A DNA stretch of 64,000 nucleotides from a bacterium (GTDB lineage Bacteria; Bacillota; Bacilli; Lactobacillales; Streptococcaceae), in assembly GCA_905221455.1 (NCBI GenBank), contig CAJNDF010000001.1:124001-188000 (forward strand). Direction: 5' to 3'. Within the stretch, counting starts at the first letter, position 1; the number at the start of each line of letters is the position of its first letter. The notes under the pieces were generated by a model. The model was not told the DNA's origin, ran no database searches, and saw only the letters and a list, made by a program, of their open reading frames with translations. Shown here in pieces: positions 19,755 to 29,018 of the stretch. A program made the translations under genes and the position numbers.

Positions 19755-19762
19755 TATTCGTA
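19755..19762 (-). promoter_or_regulatory. cin-box (SigX/ComX late competence promoter)
   Basis: The minus strand reads TACGAATA exactly, the consensus combox recognised by RNA polymerase with SigX. It lies 19 bp before the ATG of the ccs4-like gene, leaving room for a transcript start about 6 bp downstream and a short leader. This predicts induction of the small gene and the membrane protein behind it late in competence. Confidence 0.8.
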
Positions 19763-19809
19763 AAAGGCAAGAAAAATAGGACTGGTTTGTGTCCTCAGTC
19801 CTAGATTTC

Positions 19810-21342
19810 TTATAAGATAGGGGCGAATAACTGGGCAATTTCCTTAATCAATTTCTGATACCAGCTATTTTTTATCGTATGAGGGAAAATTTCTTGTGAT
19901 GCTGAAAAAATCTCTTGAAAATCTTTTTGAATCTCTGTGATTGATTCTGTTTTATATAGCAAGACTGCATTTTCATAGTGGTGAAGCAAACTTCTATAAT
20001 CTAGGTTAATGGTTCCAACTGCAGCAAAGTCCTTATCCACTAAGATTTGTTTACTGTGGATAAAGCCTGGACTATACTCAAAAATCCTTACTCCTGCTGA
20101 CAACAAATCTAGATAAGCCCCTCTTGTAATGAGTTGAATTAATTTCTTATCCGGAATGAAAGGGGTCACGATGCGGACATCAACACCCCTCATGGCCGCA
20201 TTTTTAATACTCTCTGTTAAGTCATAGTCAATAATCAAATAGGGTGTTGTGATATAGACTGAATCAGTAGCCTGATTAATCAAACTTTGATAGACTTTTT
20301 TCCCTACCTGGGTACGGAAGATGGGCTTGGGTCCGCTACCGTAAGGAATGCAGAGCCCTTGGCCAGAACAAGGCTGATTTTCCAAGTGATACTGGTCAAA
20401 ATCGCTGATTTCCCCACGATTGATGTACCAAGTCATCAAGAAGAGACGGGTGAGGGCCTTGACACCAGGACCATCTAAGCGAATCCCACTGTCCTTCCAA
20501 TAGCCAAAGCGTTCTACATGATTGATGTACTCATCGGCTAAGTTAATGCCTCCCGTATAAGCTACCTGACCATCTATGACCAGAATTTTACGATGATCCC
20601 GATTGTTGTAAGCCACTGTCAAACGAGGAATCACCTTGTTAAATTTATGGGCTTCAATTCCTCGACTACGAAGCTGAATAGTATAATCTCCAGGTAAAGT
20701 TGCCATACAGCCGATATCATCATAGAGCATCTTGACCTCTACACCCTGAGCTGCCTTTTGCTCCAGTATATCTAATATGCTATTCCACATTAGACCTTCT
20801 TCGACAATATAGTATTCTAGAAAGATAAATTTCTCAGCTTTCTTGAGGTCTTCCAACATATGTTGCCACATGCTTTCACCCGAAGAAAAGAATTGTGAGT
20901 CTGTTCGATCATAGACATCGGCATTGCTATCCATACTTAACAAAGATTTGATCACTCCGTAAGCCGCCTTATCATCTTCCTTCAATTTCTGGCGGAGAGC
21001 TTTACTGTTATCCTCCCGAAAATGCATAGAACCAAGTTTGTCCAACTGCTTGATTTCTTTTTTGGACAATCGCCTTTCACCAAACATCAGATAGAGCAGG
21101 GGGCCAATGATAGGAACAAAAGTTACCACTAACCACATCACCTTGCTTTCAGGTGCCATGGAACGATTGACAATCGCTACGATAGTCGCCATACTCATAA
21201 AGATTAAGACAATAATCCATAAAATAGGGGCCATCCGCCCTAAATAAAGAAAGAGACCAAAAACAAGACACAGTTCAAGCAGCATAATCGAAAGACTAAA
21301 GCCATACTTGGACATTAATAATTGAAATTTTCTATATTTCAT
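19810..21342 (-). CDS. cls: Cardiolipin synthase
   Basis: The 510-residue enzyme joins two phosphatidylglycerols to cardiolipin at the membrane. It has two N-terminal membrane helices (to residue about 70) and two phospholipase-D HKD motifs: HRKILVIDGQVAYTGG and HSKQILVDKDFAAVGT. The length is normal. It is monocistronic between a BOX element upstream and the competence pair downstream. Confidence 0.95.
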   Translation of the reverse strand: MKYRKFQLLMSKYGFSLSIMLLELCLVFGLFLYLGRMAPILWIIVLIFMSMATIVAIVNRSMAPESKVMWLVVTFVPIIGPLLYLMFGERRLSKKEIKQLDKLGSMHFREDNSKALRQKLKEDDKAAYGVIKSLLSMDSNADVYDRTDSQFFSSGESMWQHMLEDLKKAEKFIFLEYYIVEEGLMWNSILDILEQKAAQGVEVKMLYDDIGCMATLPGDYTIQLRSRGIEAHKFNKVIPRLTVAYNNRDHRKILVIDGQVAYTGGINLADEYINHVERFGYWKDSGIRLDGPGVKALTRLFLMTWYINRGEISDFDQYHLENQPCSGQGLCIPYGSGPKPIFRTQVGKKVYQSLINQATDSVYITTPYLIIDYDLTESIKNAAMRGVDVRIVTPFIPDKKLIQLITRGAYLDLLSAGVRIFEYSPGFIHSKQILVDKDFAAVGTINLDYRSLLHHYENAVLLYKTESITEIQKDFQEIFSASQEIFPHTIKNSWYQKLIKEIAQLFAPIL

Positions 21343-21383
21343 ATCCCCTCCTTGATATTTTGAATGCTAAAAACAGGTAATTG

Positions 21384-21488
21384 ATACTCTTCGAAAATCA
21401 AATTCAAACCACGTCAGCTTCACCTTGCCGTACTTAAGTACAGCCTGCGGCTAGCTTCCTAGTTTGCTCTTTGATTTTCATTGAGTAT
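21384..21488 (+). repeat. BOX-type element (boxA-boxC, no boxB)
   Basis: A 105-bp copy reading ATACTCTTCGAAAATCAAAT at the left and TTTTCATTGAGTAT at the right. It is the reverse orientation of, and nearly identical to, the copy at 2274. It occupies the upstream region of cls. Confidence 0.85.
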
Positions 21489-21587
21489 GATACTAGTATA
21501 ACGCAGGTATTCGATAGAAGGCAAGTATTTATAATCATTTTTCTGAGTAATCATAAAAGAGACCGAAAAATCCAGTCTCCTTCTAGT

Positions 21588-22049
21588 CTATTTTGATAAA
21601 ATAACGCGATCAGACGCTTCTCTATCCATATCGTCGATAATCATCTGATTGCCATTGATTGCATAAATCTTGACATCATCACCAATAATCATGCGTTGAT
21701 TGGCTGCATCGAATGTGACCTGTTTGACTTTCTGATCCCCGTCAGATTCGAGCTCAGTCCATGTACCAGTCGTTCCAGTTACTACCAAAGTGATACGGTC
21801 TCCTTCGTCCTGGCCAGTATAAGTTCCATCAATATTAGTTGGTTGAGCCTCAGGCGCATTTTGTGAAGAACTTGTCGCTGCCTGGTTTGTATTTTCTGTA
21901 GAAGATGAAGCAGCTTGTGATTGTTGAGTTTGTTGTGTTTGCGGTTGAGCTACTGGTTGTTGAACCTGTTGAGCTCTTTGTGAACAAGCTACTAAGAGAC
22001 TAAGACTTGCTAGAGAAGCAAGAGAAAGTGTGAATGTTTTTAATTTCAT
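21588..22049 (-). CDS. Secreted lipoprotein, Gln/Ser/Thr-rich linker
   Basis: The 153-residue protein has a lipoprotein signal (MKLKTFTLSLASLASLSLLV, then AC-S) with the lipobox cysteine near residue 22. A low-complexity linker rich in Q, S, T, N and A (residues about 25-70) spaces it from the wall, followed by an 80-residue globular end with GTYTGQDEGDRITLVV. The start is set by AAAGG 8 bases before the ATG at 22049. Function unknown; pneumococci carry this conserved lipoprotein next to folC and cls. Confidence 0.85.
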   Translation of the reverse strand: MKLKTFTLSLASLASLSLLVACSQRAQQVQQPVAQPQTQQTQQSQAASSSTENTNQAATSSSQNAPEAQPTNIDGTYTGQDEGDRITLVVTGTTGTWTELESDGDQKVKQVTFDAANQRMIIGDDVKIYAINGNQMIIDDMDREASDRVILSK

Positions 22050-22132
22050 GATGAATTTCCTTTCTGCTACCAATTTAGAGAAACTTCCTCCTAACTGGCA
22101 GTTCCCCTAGTATAACAAGGTCAAAAAGGAGG

Positions 22133-23383
22133 TCAATTTATCTGCTCATGCCCCAGTATGTTGCTCCGTACTTCTGAGATAAAATAGAGAGACCCTGTAA
22201 TGAACAACAAATCCTGGGCATCTGCTCTTTCTTCGAAACTGCTGATAAATTCGCGATAAGAAAGAATTATATGGTAACCAGTCACATCCCTTTCGTCCAG
22301 AGAACCTTGATAGTCAAAGCCGGTCACCTTGAGTGCCACCTGAGGTAAATTTTCAGTTAGGTAACCCAACATCCCCTGATAATCCTTGCGTTTCAAGGCT
22401 CCAAAAAGGATTTGAGGTCGATAACCTTCCTGCTCTTTTTCTTTGATAAACTCAACCAAGCGAGCCAAGGCAGGGAGGTTATGGGCACCATCCAAGTATA
22501 TCTGCGGACGAATACGCTCCAAGCGACCAGCCCAATGGGTCTGTTTCAAGGCCTTTCTTACAGCCTGCTCATCAACAACTTCCTTTCCTTCTCCCATAAA
22601 AAGAAGAAAAGTTTGCAACGCCAAGGCCGCATTCTCCTGCTGATAAGCTCCTTCTAAACCTATTTTCAGCTGCGAAAGATTAGCCAAAGAGCTTGAAAAA
22701 TCACCATTCAGCATTGAGAAATCCTGATCTGACTGATAAAGGTCAACAGCTAAAGATTCAGCTTTTTCCTGACAAACAAGCCTAGCTTCTGGGGGCAATT
22801 GGGCAATCACTGCCTTTTTACCAGCCTTGAAAATACCAGCTTTCTGCTCTGCGATTGCTTCTAGACTATCACCCAAGGTCTCCTGATGGTCAAGCCCAAT
22901 GGAGGTGATGACAGCAATCTCTCCAGTTACCACATTGGTCGTGTCAAGTAAGCCACCAATTCCCACTTCTAGTAAAACCAAATCCACCTCTTGCTCCCTA
23001 AAATAAAGGAAAGCAATCAAGGTCAGCAATTCAAAAAAGGACAACTGGTCATGAGTTTGCAAAAGCGTCTTTTCCATCTCCTTGACTTCCTCAGATAAGC
23101 GGATAAAGTCTGCATCAGCTATTGGTTGTCCATTAATACAGATTCGATCATTGATGGAGACGATATGAGGGGAGGTAAAGGTCGCAACTTTTTTGCCATG
23201 CCCCATAAATAATTCCCTCATGAAAGCAATGGTAGATCCTTTCCCATTAGTCCCTGTTACATGGATAATAGGATAAGATTTCTCGGGATTTCCTAACAAA
23301 TCCACCGCTTGCTGCATTCGGCCCAAACCTGATCGAAAATTCAAACCGATCCGACTATGAAGCCATTCTTCTACTTCAAACAT
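22133..23383 (-). CDS. folC: Folylpolyglutamate / dihydrofolate synthase
   Basis: The 416-residue FolC adds glutamate to folates (and may couple dihydropteroate with glutamate). It carries the P-loop VTGTNGKGSTIAF near residues 40-52, the catalytic ITSIGLDHQETLGDS block and the GAHNLPAL motif of Mur-ligase-like enzymes. Start MFEVEEWLHS is preferred to the ATG two codons upstream because AGGAG is optimally spaced for it. Confidence 0.94.
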   Translation of the reverse strand: MFEVEEWLHSRIGLNFRSGLGRMQQAVDLLGNPEKSYPIIHVTGTNGKGSTIAFMRELFMGHGKKVATFTSPHIVSINDRICINGQPIADADFIRLSEEVKEMEKTLLQTHDQLSFFELLTLIAFLYFREQEVDLVLLEVGIGGLLDTTNVVTGEIAVITSIGLDHQETLGDSLEAIAEQKAGIFKAGKKAVIAQLPPEARLVCQEKAESLAVDLYQSDQDFSMLNGDFSSSLANLSQLKIGLEGAYQQENAALALQTFLLFMGEGKEVVDEQAVRKALKQTHWAGRLERIRPQIYLDGAHNLPALARLVEFIKEKEQEGYRPQILFGALKRKDYQGMLGYLTENLPQVALKVTGFDYQGSLDERDVTGYHIILSYREFISSFEERADAQDLLFITGSLYFISEVRSNILGHEQIN

Positions 23384-23487
23384 ACACATCTCCTTGACAA
23401 AAGTCTAATCAATTACCTAGCAAAATTCCGTAGATAACAAAAAACGAGGTCAGGATTTTCGTCCCAACCTCTTACCCGGTTAGCTAA

Positions 23488-23738
23488 TAACTATCTCCTA
23501 TGAATGTTAATCTGGGGTAAACACGTCCCCGGACATTCCAACTCTTCTAATTTTCAGGAGTTGGGGTGATACAGTCTCCCAGACTTACCAGTTCTATCTT
23601 ATTTAAAGGAACTGGGGTAAAAATATCCCCCAGACTTACTGACGGTCTTTATTTTTAGCGTAAGGATAAAAACGTCCCCCGGACGTTCCAACTCTTCCAA
23701 TTTCTAGGAGTTGGGGTGATACAGTCTCCCAGACTGTA
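23488..23738. repeat. Five ~50-bp tandem imperfect repeats with hairpins
   Basis: Between the DUF1292 gene and folC the sequence repeats with a period near 50 bp: units begin at about 23488, 23538, 23588, 23640 and 23688. The best conserved unit has CCAACTCTTCTAATTTTCAG then GAGTTGGGGTGATACAGTCT, forming a CCAACTC/GAGTTGG stem followed by a GGGG...CCCC stem. The second and fifth units are almost identical. No ORF is likely. This covers most of the 355-bp gap; the rest (23384-23487) shows nothing I can assign. Confidence 0.7.
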
Positions 23739-24044
23739 TCACTCCTCCATAAAGCTGTTGAAGACTTCTTCAATCATGTTCCATTCGTCTTCTGAGTCTT
23801 CTGGAATTGGTTGCAATTCGCCTTCTGTTCCATCTTCGTTTTCGATAAATGAGTAAGCTTGGATTTCAACTTGTCCATCTTCGTCTTCTTCTGCGTTAAC
23901 TGGTACTAGGAGAACATAGTTTTTACCAAATTCTTCTTTTCCATCAATCGTCAAAAGGATTTCAAACAAGGTTTCATTTCCTTGCTCATCTACTAGTGTA
24001 ATTAATTCACGTTCTTCGTGGTCGTGGTTATGATCGTGTGACAT
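23739..24044 (-). CDS. DUF1292 family protein
   Basis: The 101-residue acidic protein starts [20 protein letters not shown], with a His/Asp-rich N-terminus that might bind a metal, followed by the DUF1292 body ([24 protein letters not shown]). It is the third gene of the conserved Firmicute trio IreB-RuvX-DUF1292, here in the same order with gaps of 3 and 15 bp. Function is unknown. Confidence 0.9.
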   Translation of the reverse strand: MSHDHNHDHEERELITLVDEQGNETLFEILLTIDGKEEFGKNYVLLVPVNAEEDEDGQVEIQAYSFIENEDGTEGELQPIPEDSEDEWNMIEEVFNSFMEE

Positions 24045-24059
24045 AGCCTCTCCTTTGTA

Positions 24060-24479
24060 TTAAAATTTTCTATCTAAATAATTTTGTAAAATCAGCTGAG
24101 CTGCTAACTTATCAATGACTTTCTTGCGCTTATTACGGCTGATATCTGCTTGTTCAATCAACATACGCTCAGCGGCAACTGTTGTCAAGCGTTCATCTTG
24201 ATAGTCTACTGGTAAACCAAAAAGCTCTTCTAGCTTTGCTCCGTATGCTTGACTAGCTTCCACGCGCGGTCCGCTTGTATTGTTCATGTTTTTAGGCAAG
24301 CCCACTACAAATCGTTCCACCTTGTAAGTATCAACCAACTCCTTAACGCGGTCAAAACCAAATTGGCCTTGTTCCTCATTAATTTGGATGATTTCAAGCC
24401 CTTGAGCTGTAAAACCGAGCGGATCGCTAATGGCCACCCCTACCGTTTTTGAACCGACGTCCAATCCCATAATTCTCAT
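24060..24479 (-). CDS. ruvX: Putative pre-16S rRNA nuclease (RuvX/YqgF)
   Basis: The 139-residue RNase H-like protein starts [20 protein letters not shown] with the first catalytic Asp at position 6, and has the later acidic DERLTT block near residue 98. YqgF/RuvX matures the 5' end of 16S rRNA in E. coli. It sits 3 bp after the IreB-family gene. Confidence 0.93.
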   Translation of the reverse strand: MRIMGLDVGSKTVGVAISDPLGFTAQGLEIIQINEEQGQFGFDRVKELVDTYKVERFVVGLPKNMNNTSGPRVEASQAYGAKLEELFGLPVDYQDERLTTVAAERMLIEQADISRNKRKKVIDKLAAQLILQNYLDRKF

Positions 24480-24482
24480 AGG

Positions 24483-24749
24483 TTATAGATCGACTCCTTG
24501 TCCTTTAAGGTAGTAGCGGACCAATTCCTCAACGATTTCATCACGCTCATACTTACGGATTTGATTTCGTGCATTATTATAACGAGGAACGTAGGCAGGG
24601 TCTCCACTCAATACGTAACCAACGATTTGGTTAATTGGGTTGTAGCCCTTATCGTTCAACGAAGCATAGACATCAGTCAAAGTTTCGCTAATTTCTTTTT
24701 TATTGGAATCGTCCAATTTAAAACGTACTGTTTCTTCAGTAAATCCCAT
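24483..24749 (-). CDS. IreB family regulatory phosphoprotein
   Basis: The 88-residue protein [20 protein letters not shown] belongs to the DUF965/IreB family. In enterococci IreB is a substrate of the IreK kinase and dampens cephalosporin resistance; the Thr residues near the N-terminus (T4, T7) are in the family position for phosphorylation. It leads the trio with ruvX and DUF1292. Confidence 0.9.
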
Positions 24750-24835
24750 TCTAACACCCTCTTTCCTTAGAATAGTACCATTATAGCATAATTCCTTACC
24801 TTCTACAATTCAGGCAGTCTATTTATTTGGATTTT

Positions 24836-25405
24836 CTACTGTTCTGTCGCGCCATTTGCCAATCTGTCTGAAATATATTTGCTTGGTTCATTTTTCAAAA
24901 GATTTTCCAAGCCAATATTCTTCAGATATTCCAACTGAGAAGCCTTCTTGACATCCAGAACTTGAAAATCAAAACTAGTCGTTGTTTGAAGTTCCGTTGC
25001 GCTCAATAGTTTGGTCTCAAGTTTGAAGCCTGCCAATTTTCGAGCTTCAATGATAGACTCATCCTTCTCCTCCGCCTCAAGAAGAGCTTTTTGAGTTTCT
25101 TCCACTCCATGTTGGTCGATATAAGTCTTCAACTCATCAGAAACTGGACGTTTTTGTTGAATCGTTAAGCTCAAAAAAGTCTTGTCCTTGTATGTAATGG
25201 TTTGGGTTTGCTGGCTACCATCATCTGACTTGGGCAAGACCAAAGTCTTGGTCACAACTGTATTCTTCGCAGCATTTTCAATAACTGGCAATGCCGACTG
25301 AAGCGTATCCTTTTCTGTTTTTGTAGCTGGTCCAGCTTCTTTTTTCTGTCCACAACCAACCAGGACAAAAAGGAAAGCTAGACTAACAAGAACAATTTTT
25401 TTCAT
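24836..25405 (-). CDS. DUF1307 lipoprotein
   Basis: The 189-residue protein has a lipoprotein signal MKKIVLVSLAFLFVLVGC with the lipid-acceptor cysteine at 18, then a 170-residue DUF1307-like (YehR-type) domain. Conserved in streptococci, no known biochemical role. It lies downstream of spxA with a 65-bp gap. Confidence 0.85.
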   Translation of the reverse strand: MKKIVLVSLAFLFVLVGCGQKKEAGPATKTEKDTLQSALPVIENAAKNTVVTKTLVLPKSDDGSQQTQTITYKDKTFLSLTIQQKRPVSDELKTYIDQHGVEETQKALLEAEEKDESIIEARKLAGFKLETKLLSATELQTTTSFDFQVLDVKKASQLEYLKNIGLENLLKNEPSKYISDRLANGATEQ

Positions 25406-25470
25406 TTCTTTCTTCTTTCTTTTTGAGATTAAAATAGAATAAGACTGGGAATTGCTCCCAGCCTTGATGT

Positions 25471-25869
25471 TTATAGAGCTGCACGCAAACGTGCTTCTGC
25501 ATTTTCTACATTACGGACAGAGCGTGGTAGGAAGGCACGAATATCGTCTTCCTTGTAGCCAACTTGCAGGCGTTTTTCATCCACAAGGATTGGGCTCTTT
25601 AAAATTCTCGGCGTTTCCATAATCAGATTGATGACTTCGTTGACGCTCAAATCTTCAATATCCACTCCAAGGGCTTTGGCATAGCGATTTTTAGATGAAA
25701 CGATGCTGGCTATTCCATTATCTGTTTTGGTTAGAATATCCAGTAATTCTTCTCTCGTAATTCCTTCTTTACCAAGGTTTTGTTCTTTATAACTTAACTG
25801 GTGGGCATTGAGCCAGGTTTTTGCTTTTTTACAGCTAGTACAACTTGAGACTGTATAAATTTTAATCAT
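25471..25869 (-). CDS. spxA: Spx-family transcriptional regulator
   Basis: The 132-residue ArsC-like protein binds the RNA polymerase alpha-CTD and rewires transcription under oxidative stress. The redox switch CxxC is visible as SSCTSCKKAKTW (C10 and C13), and the RSVRN stretch near residue 115 is the RPR-like motif of the alpha-contact region. Streptococci have two Spx proteins; this position matches SpxA1, inferred from context. Confidence 0.9.
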   Translation of the reverse strand: MIKIYTVSSCTSCKKAKTWLNAHQLSYKEQNLGKEGITREELLDILTKTDNGIASIVSSKNRYAKALGVDIEDLSVNEVINLIMETPRILKSPILVDEKRLQVGYKEDDIRAFLPRSVRNVENAEARLRAAL

Positions 25870-26004
25870 GTACCTACCCCTTTCGCTACATGTTACTATC
25901 AGTTTAGTCTATTATACCATAAAAAACATCCGACTTGCGACCTATTTTTAAATTTTTTTGACTTTTTTCGTCATTTTCGTACTTTTTTCTTGACAAAATG
26001 AAAT

Positions 26005-28665
26005 TTACAGCCATTCTTTATATTTCTTGATATAGATTTTTTTCACAATTGTCACGCTAATCATATACAAAATAATGATGAAAAGTAAGAAGATGAAATA
26101 AATCGGTTTTAAAGGAGTGAGATGAAGAAGGCTTGCGAGAGGACTGTAGGGAAGGAAGGTCACAAAGGCTGCAGCCAATAAGGTTGTCACAAGGACTAGC
26201 CAAGCTGGACGACTTTGTAAAAAGGGAATTTTAGCTGAACGCAGCATATGGATAACCATGGTCTGAGACCACATGGACTCGATAAACCAACCTGTCTGGA
26301 ACAAGACAATAAATCCTACGGAAGACTCCGCTCCATGGACATAGGCATGACCTGTCGTCATGGGGACAATGATAAAATAGAGCAAAATAAAGGTCAAAAT
26401 ATCAAAGGCAGAAGATATCGGACCCATCCAGACCATAAAACGCGTGATGGACTTGGCTTCCCATGTATGCGGATTTCTCAAAAAATCTTTATCCACCTTG
26501 TCAAAAGGCAAGGCAATACAAGATAAATCATAGACTAGATTTAAGATAATCAAATGGACTGGTGCCATAGGTAAAAATGGTAAAAAGATTCCAGAGACCA
26601 ATAGGGATAAGATATTTCCAAAATTAGAACTGACCGTCATCTTGATATATTTGGTCATATTGGCATAGACCTTACGACCTTCAACAAGTCCTTTTTCAAG
26701 CACCATGAGATCCTTATCAAGTAGGATAACATCAGCTGTTTCTTTGGCAATATCTACTGCTGTATCAACAGAAATCCCCACATCTGCAACTTTCATAGAA
26801 GGAGCATCATTGATTCCATCTCCCATATAGCCGACAGCATGACCATTAGCCTTAAATTGTAAAATAATCCTTGCTTTTTGGTCAGGAGAAAGTTTGGCGA
26901 AGACAGTCACCTTCTCGACTGCTTGGGCCAATTCTTGATCACTCATCTGATCAATTTCAGATCCCAACAGCATCTGATTGATATCCAAACCAACCTTTTC
27001 ACAGACTGCTTGGGTAACTTTTTCGTTGTCTCCCGTCAAAATTTTTGTTTGAACCCCATGTTCTAACAAAGCCTTAATTGCTGGTGCTGCAGATGGTTTT
27101 GGAGGATCTAGAAAGGCTAAATAACCAGTTAGAATCATATCCCCTTCGTCATCAACTGTATAGGCATGACCTTCCCTCAAACCTGACTTATAGGCCACTC
27201 CCAAGACACGCAAACCTTGTTGATTGAGTTGTCGGACTTCCGCTAAAATTTCTTCTCTAATAGCATCTGTCAAGGGAGTAATCACTCCTTGATATTCCGC
27301 ATGACTGGAAATCGCAAGCATTTCCTCTAGGGCACCCTTGGTCACTAAACTAACCACTTCGTGTTCATCCTTGACGATGACACTCATCCGTCTGCGTTCA
27401 AAATCAAAGGGCAATTCATCTATTTTTTGAAAGGTTTGATCTAGATTTTGCAAGAGGGAGTGTTCTTTTGCTTCCTTTTCAGTCCGTTTGATGATGGCTC
27501 TGTCCATCAAATTTTTCAAGCCAGTTTGAAAATAAGAATTGAGATAAGCTCGTCTCAAGACGGTCAAATCCAAGCGTCCGTGGATGTCCAAGGGATATTC
27601 AAGAACGATTTCGTCTTGGGTTAGAGTTCCTGTCTTATCTGTACACAAGATATCAATCGCCCCTAAGTCCTGTATGGCATTGAGTTTCTTGATAACCACT
27701 TTTTCCTTAGCCATGATAATGGAGCCTTTTGCTAGACTGGCCGTGATGATCATAGGAAGCATCTCAGGTGTAAGCCCAACACCAACACTCAAGGCAAATA
27801 CGCCAGCTTCCAGCCAGTCGCCATCTGTTAAACCATTGGACAAGAAAACAATGGGCACCATGACCAACATCAAGCGAATCAAGAGCCAAGAGATACTATT
27901 CATCTCCCGCTCAAACGAAGTAGGCTCGTCATAGGTGTTCAGAGTCTGCTCAATGGCCCCCATCATGGTATCGTCACCAACCGCCAAAACCACAGCCTTG
28001 GCACTACCAGATAAAACATTGGTTCCCATAAAAGCCAAGGATTCGGCTTCGAGCAGACTATCAGATTGTTGAACTGTTGCCTTGGTCAAGGCCAATTTTT
28101 CAACAGAATCACTTTCTCCTGTCAAGCCCGACTGTTGGACAAAGAAATCGCGCGACTCAAATAAAAGAAGATCTGCTGGAATCATATCTCCAGCGCTTAA
28201 TTTAACCACGTCACCCACTACCAAGTCATCGATAGGTACTTCTTGAATTTTTCCTTGACGAATGACTGTCGCTGTATTGACAATCATTTTTGAAAGATTG
28301 GTCGCAGCCTTATCACTGCGAAGTTCTTGGATAAATCGAATGCCACCAGAAATAAGGACTAGGACAACGATGATAATGGAAGTTGTCGGATCCTCTTGAC
28401 CTGGTTTTGCCAACCAGACATTGGTCACTAAGGAAATCACGGCGATAACCAGCAAGATGATTGTAAAAGGATTGATAATCGATTCGTAAATCTTTTTCAA
28501 AATCGAATCTTCTTGGCCTTTGGTAATCACATTTTCGCCATAGAGGTCACGATTTTTTTCGACCTGTTCCTCTGTCAAACCGTTTAAACTGGTATGATAA
28601 AAAGTTAGACTCTCGTCTAAAGGGACTTGAATAGCTGTTGCTAATCTTTCTTTTGTAGTTTTCAT
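26005..28665 (-). CDS. mgtA: Magnesium-importing P-type ATPase (MgtA type)
   Basis: The 886-residue P3B-type ATPase imports Mg2+ using ATP. Motifs in order: actuator TGES (QSGLTGESDSVEKL), phosphorylation site CTDKTGTLTQDE, and hinge GYMGDGINDAPSMKVADVG; about ten membrane helices. The preceding 400 bp hold an M-box riboswitch and a leader ORF, which strongly supports a magnesium role rather than calcium export. Monocistronic; the ribosome site is AGGAG 7 bases before the ATG. Confidence 0.93.
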   Translation of the reverse strand: MKTTKERLATAIQVPLDESLTFYHTSLNGLTEEQVEKNRDLYGENVITKGQEDSILKKIYESIINPFTIILLVIAVISLVTNVWLAKPGQEDPTTSIIIVVLVLISGGIRFIQELRSDKAATNLSKMIVNTATVIRQGKIQEVPIDDLVVGDVVKLSAGDMIPADLLLFESRDFFVQQSGLTGESDSVEKLALTKATVQQSDSLLEAESLAFMGTNVLSGSAKAVVLAVGDDTMMGAIEQTLNTYDEPTSFEREMNSISWLLIRLMLVMVPIVFLSNGLTDGDWLEAGVFALSVGVGLTPEMLPMIITASLAKGSIIMAKEKVVIKKLNAIQDLGAIDILCTDKTGTLTQDEIVLEYPLDIHGRLDLTVLRRAYLNSYFQTGLKNLMDRAIIKRTEKEAKEHSLLQNLDQTFQKIDELPFDFERRRMSVIVKDEHEVVSLVTKGALEEMLAISSHAEYQGVITPLTDAIREEILAEVRQLNQQGLRVLGVAYKSGLREGHAYTVDDEGDMILTGYLAFLDPPKPSAAPAIKALLEHGVQTKILTGDNEKVTQAVCEKVGLDINQMLLGSEIDQMSDQELAQAVEKVTVFAKLSPDQKARIILQFKANGHAVGYMGDGINDAPSMKVADVGISVDTAVDIAKETADVILLDKDLMVLEKGLVEGRKVYANMTKYIKMTVSSNFGNILSLLVSGIFLPFLPMAPVHLIILNLVYDLSCIALPFDKVDKDFLRNPHTWEAKSITRFMVWMGPISSAFDILTFILLYFIIVPMTTGHAYVHGAESSVGFIVLFQTGWFIESMWSQTMVIHMLRSAKIPFLQSRPAWLVLVTTLLAAAFVTFLPYSPLASLLHLTPLKPIYFIFLLFIIILYMISVTIVKKIYIKKYKEWL

Positions 28666-28679
28666 TGGTTTCTCCTATC

Positions 28680-28761
28680 TGTATGAATGATGTGTTTCAT
28701 ACACAGAGACCAATCACTTTATAAGGGCAGAACGACACAAATCAGCGATTGGCTGTGTATG
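28680..28761 (-). promoter_or_regulatory. Mutually exclusive hairpins before mgtA start
   Basis: In the mgtA mRNA leader CATACACAG (plus-strand 28753-28761 complement) pairs with CTGTGTATG (28698-28706 complement), extended by GCCAATC/GATTGGT after a 3-base bulge. The 5' arm lies inside codons 10-15 of the leader ORF; the 3' arm lies after its stop. That same 3' arm can instead pair with TTCATACAG (28680-28688 complement), which is next to the mgtA ribosome site. A ribosome positioned in the leader ORF would shift the balance. Confidence 0.6.
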
Positions 28762-28790
28762 TGCGGTTCCGGATGGTCGTCAATTTGCAT
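28719..28790 (-). CDS. Leader peptide upstream of mgtA
   Basis: A 23-codon ORF starts MQIDDHPEPHIHSQS and ends VVLPL, with an excellent AAAGGAG site 7 bases before its ATG. It lies between the riboswitch terminator and mgtA, and its stop is 53 bases before the mgtA ATG. The acidic-and-proline run DDHPEP near the N-terminus is reminiscent of the EPDP run of enterobacterial MgtL, which makes ribosomes drop off at low magnesium. No homology is claimed; length, signals and position make translation plausible. Confidence 0.6.
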   Translation of the reverse strand: MQIDDHPEPHIHSQSLICVVLPL

Positions 28791-28824
28791 CGTCTGTCTC
28801 CTTTCTTTGTTTTAAACAGTAGAA

Positions 28825-28849
28825 AATCCCACCATAAAATGGCAGGATT
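28825..28849 (-). terminator. Riboswitch expression-platform hairpin
   Basis: An 11-bp stem with two G-U pairs (AATCCTGCCAT / ATGGTGGGATT in RNA sense, loop TTT) is followed by TTTTC. It lies directly 3' of the M-box aptamer and before the leader ORF, the expected place for Mg2+-dependent termination. The U-run is short, so termination is probably partial. Confidence 0.55.
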
Positions 28850-28867
28850 AAAAAACTAATTATCTGT

Positions 28868-29012
28868 TTTTCGTTCAAGCTTTAACTCCATAGGGCAATG
28901 AAATGAGCTTAGTCTTGGCCTTCGCGACCAGGACTGTTGACCAACGAGTAGTGTCTCCACTGCTTTGCGGTAGTCATCCGTATCCCTATAGTAGCCTCAC
29001 CTACCGTTTTCG
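28868..29012 (-). ncRNA. M-box (ykoK) magnesium riboswitch
   Basis: In RNA sense the segment has the M-box blocks GGTAGGTGAGGCTACTATAG then GGGATACGGATGACTACCGC, a central part with GGTCAACAG, and the closing CCCTATGGAGTTAAAGCTTG. These match the order of conserved blocks known from Mg2+-sensing leaders of mgtE and mgtA genes in Firmicutes. It starts right after the promoter, so the aptamer is the 5' end of the mgtA transcript. Confidence 0.8.
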
Positions 29013-29018
29013 TTTTTC

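Noticed and set aside
23488..23738. CRISPR array
   Set aside because: Units are contiguous and imperfect, without unique spacers of constant size, and no cas gene is in the window.
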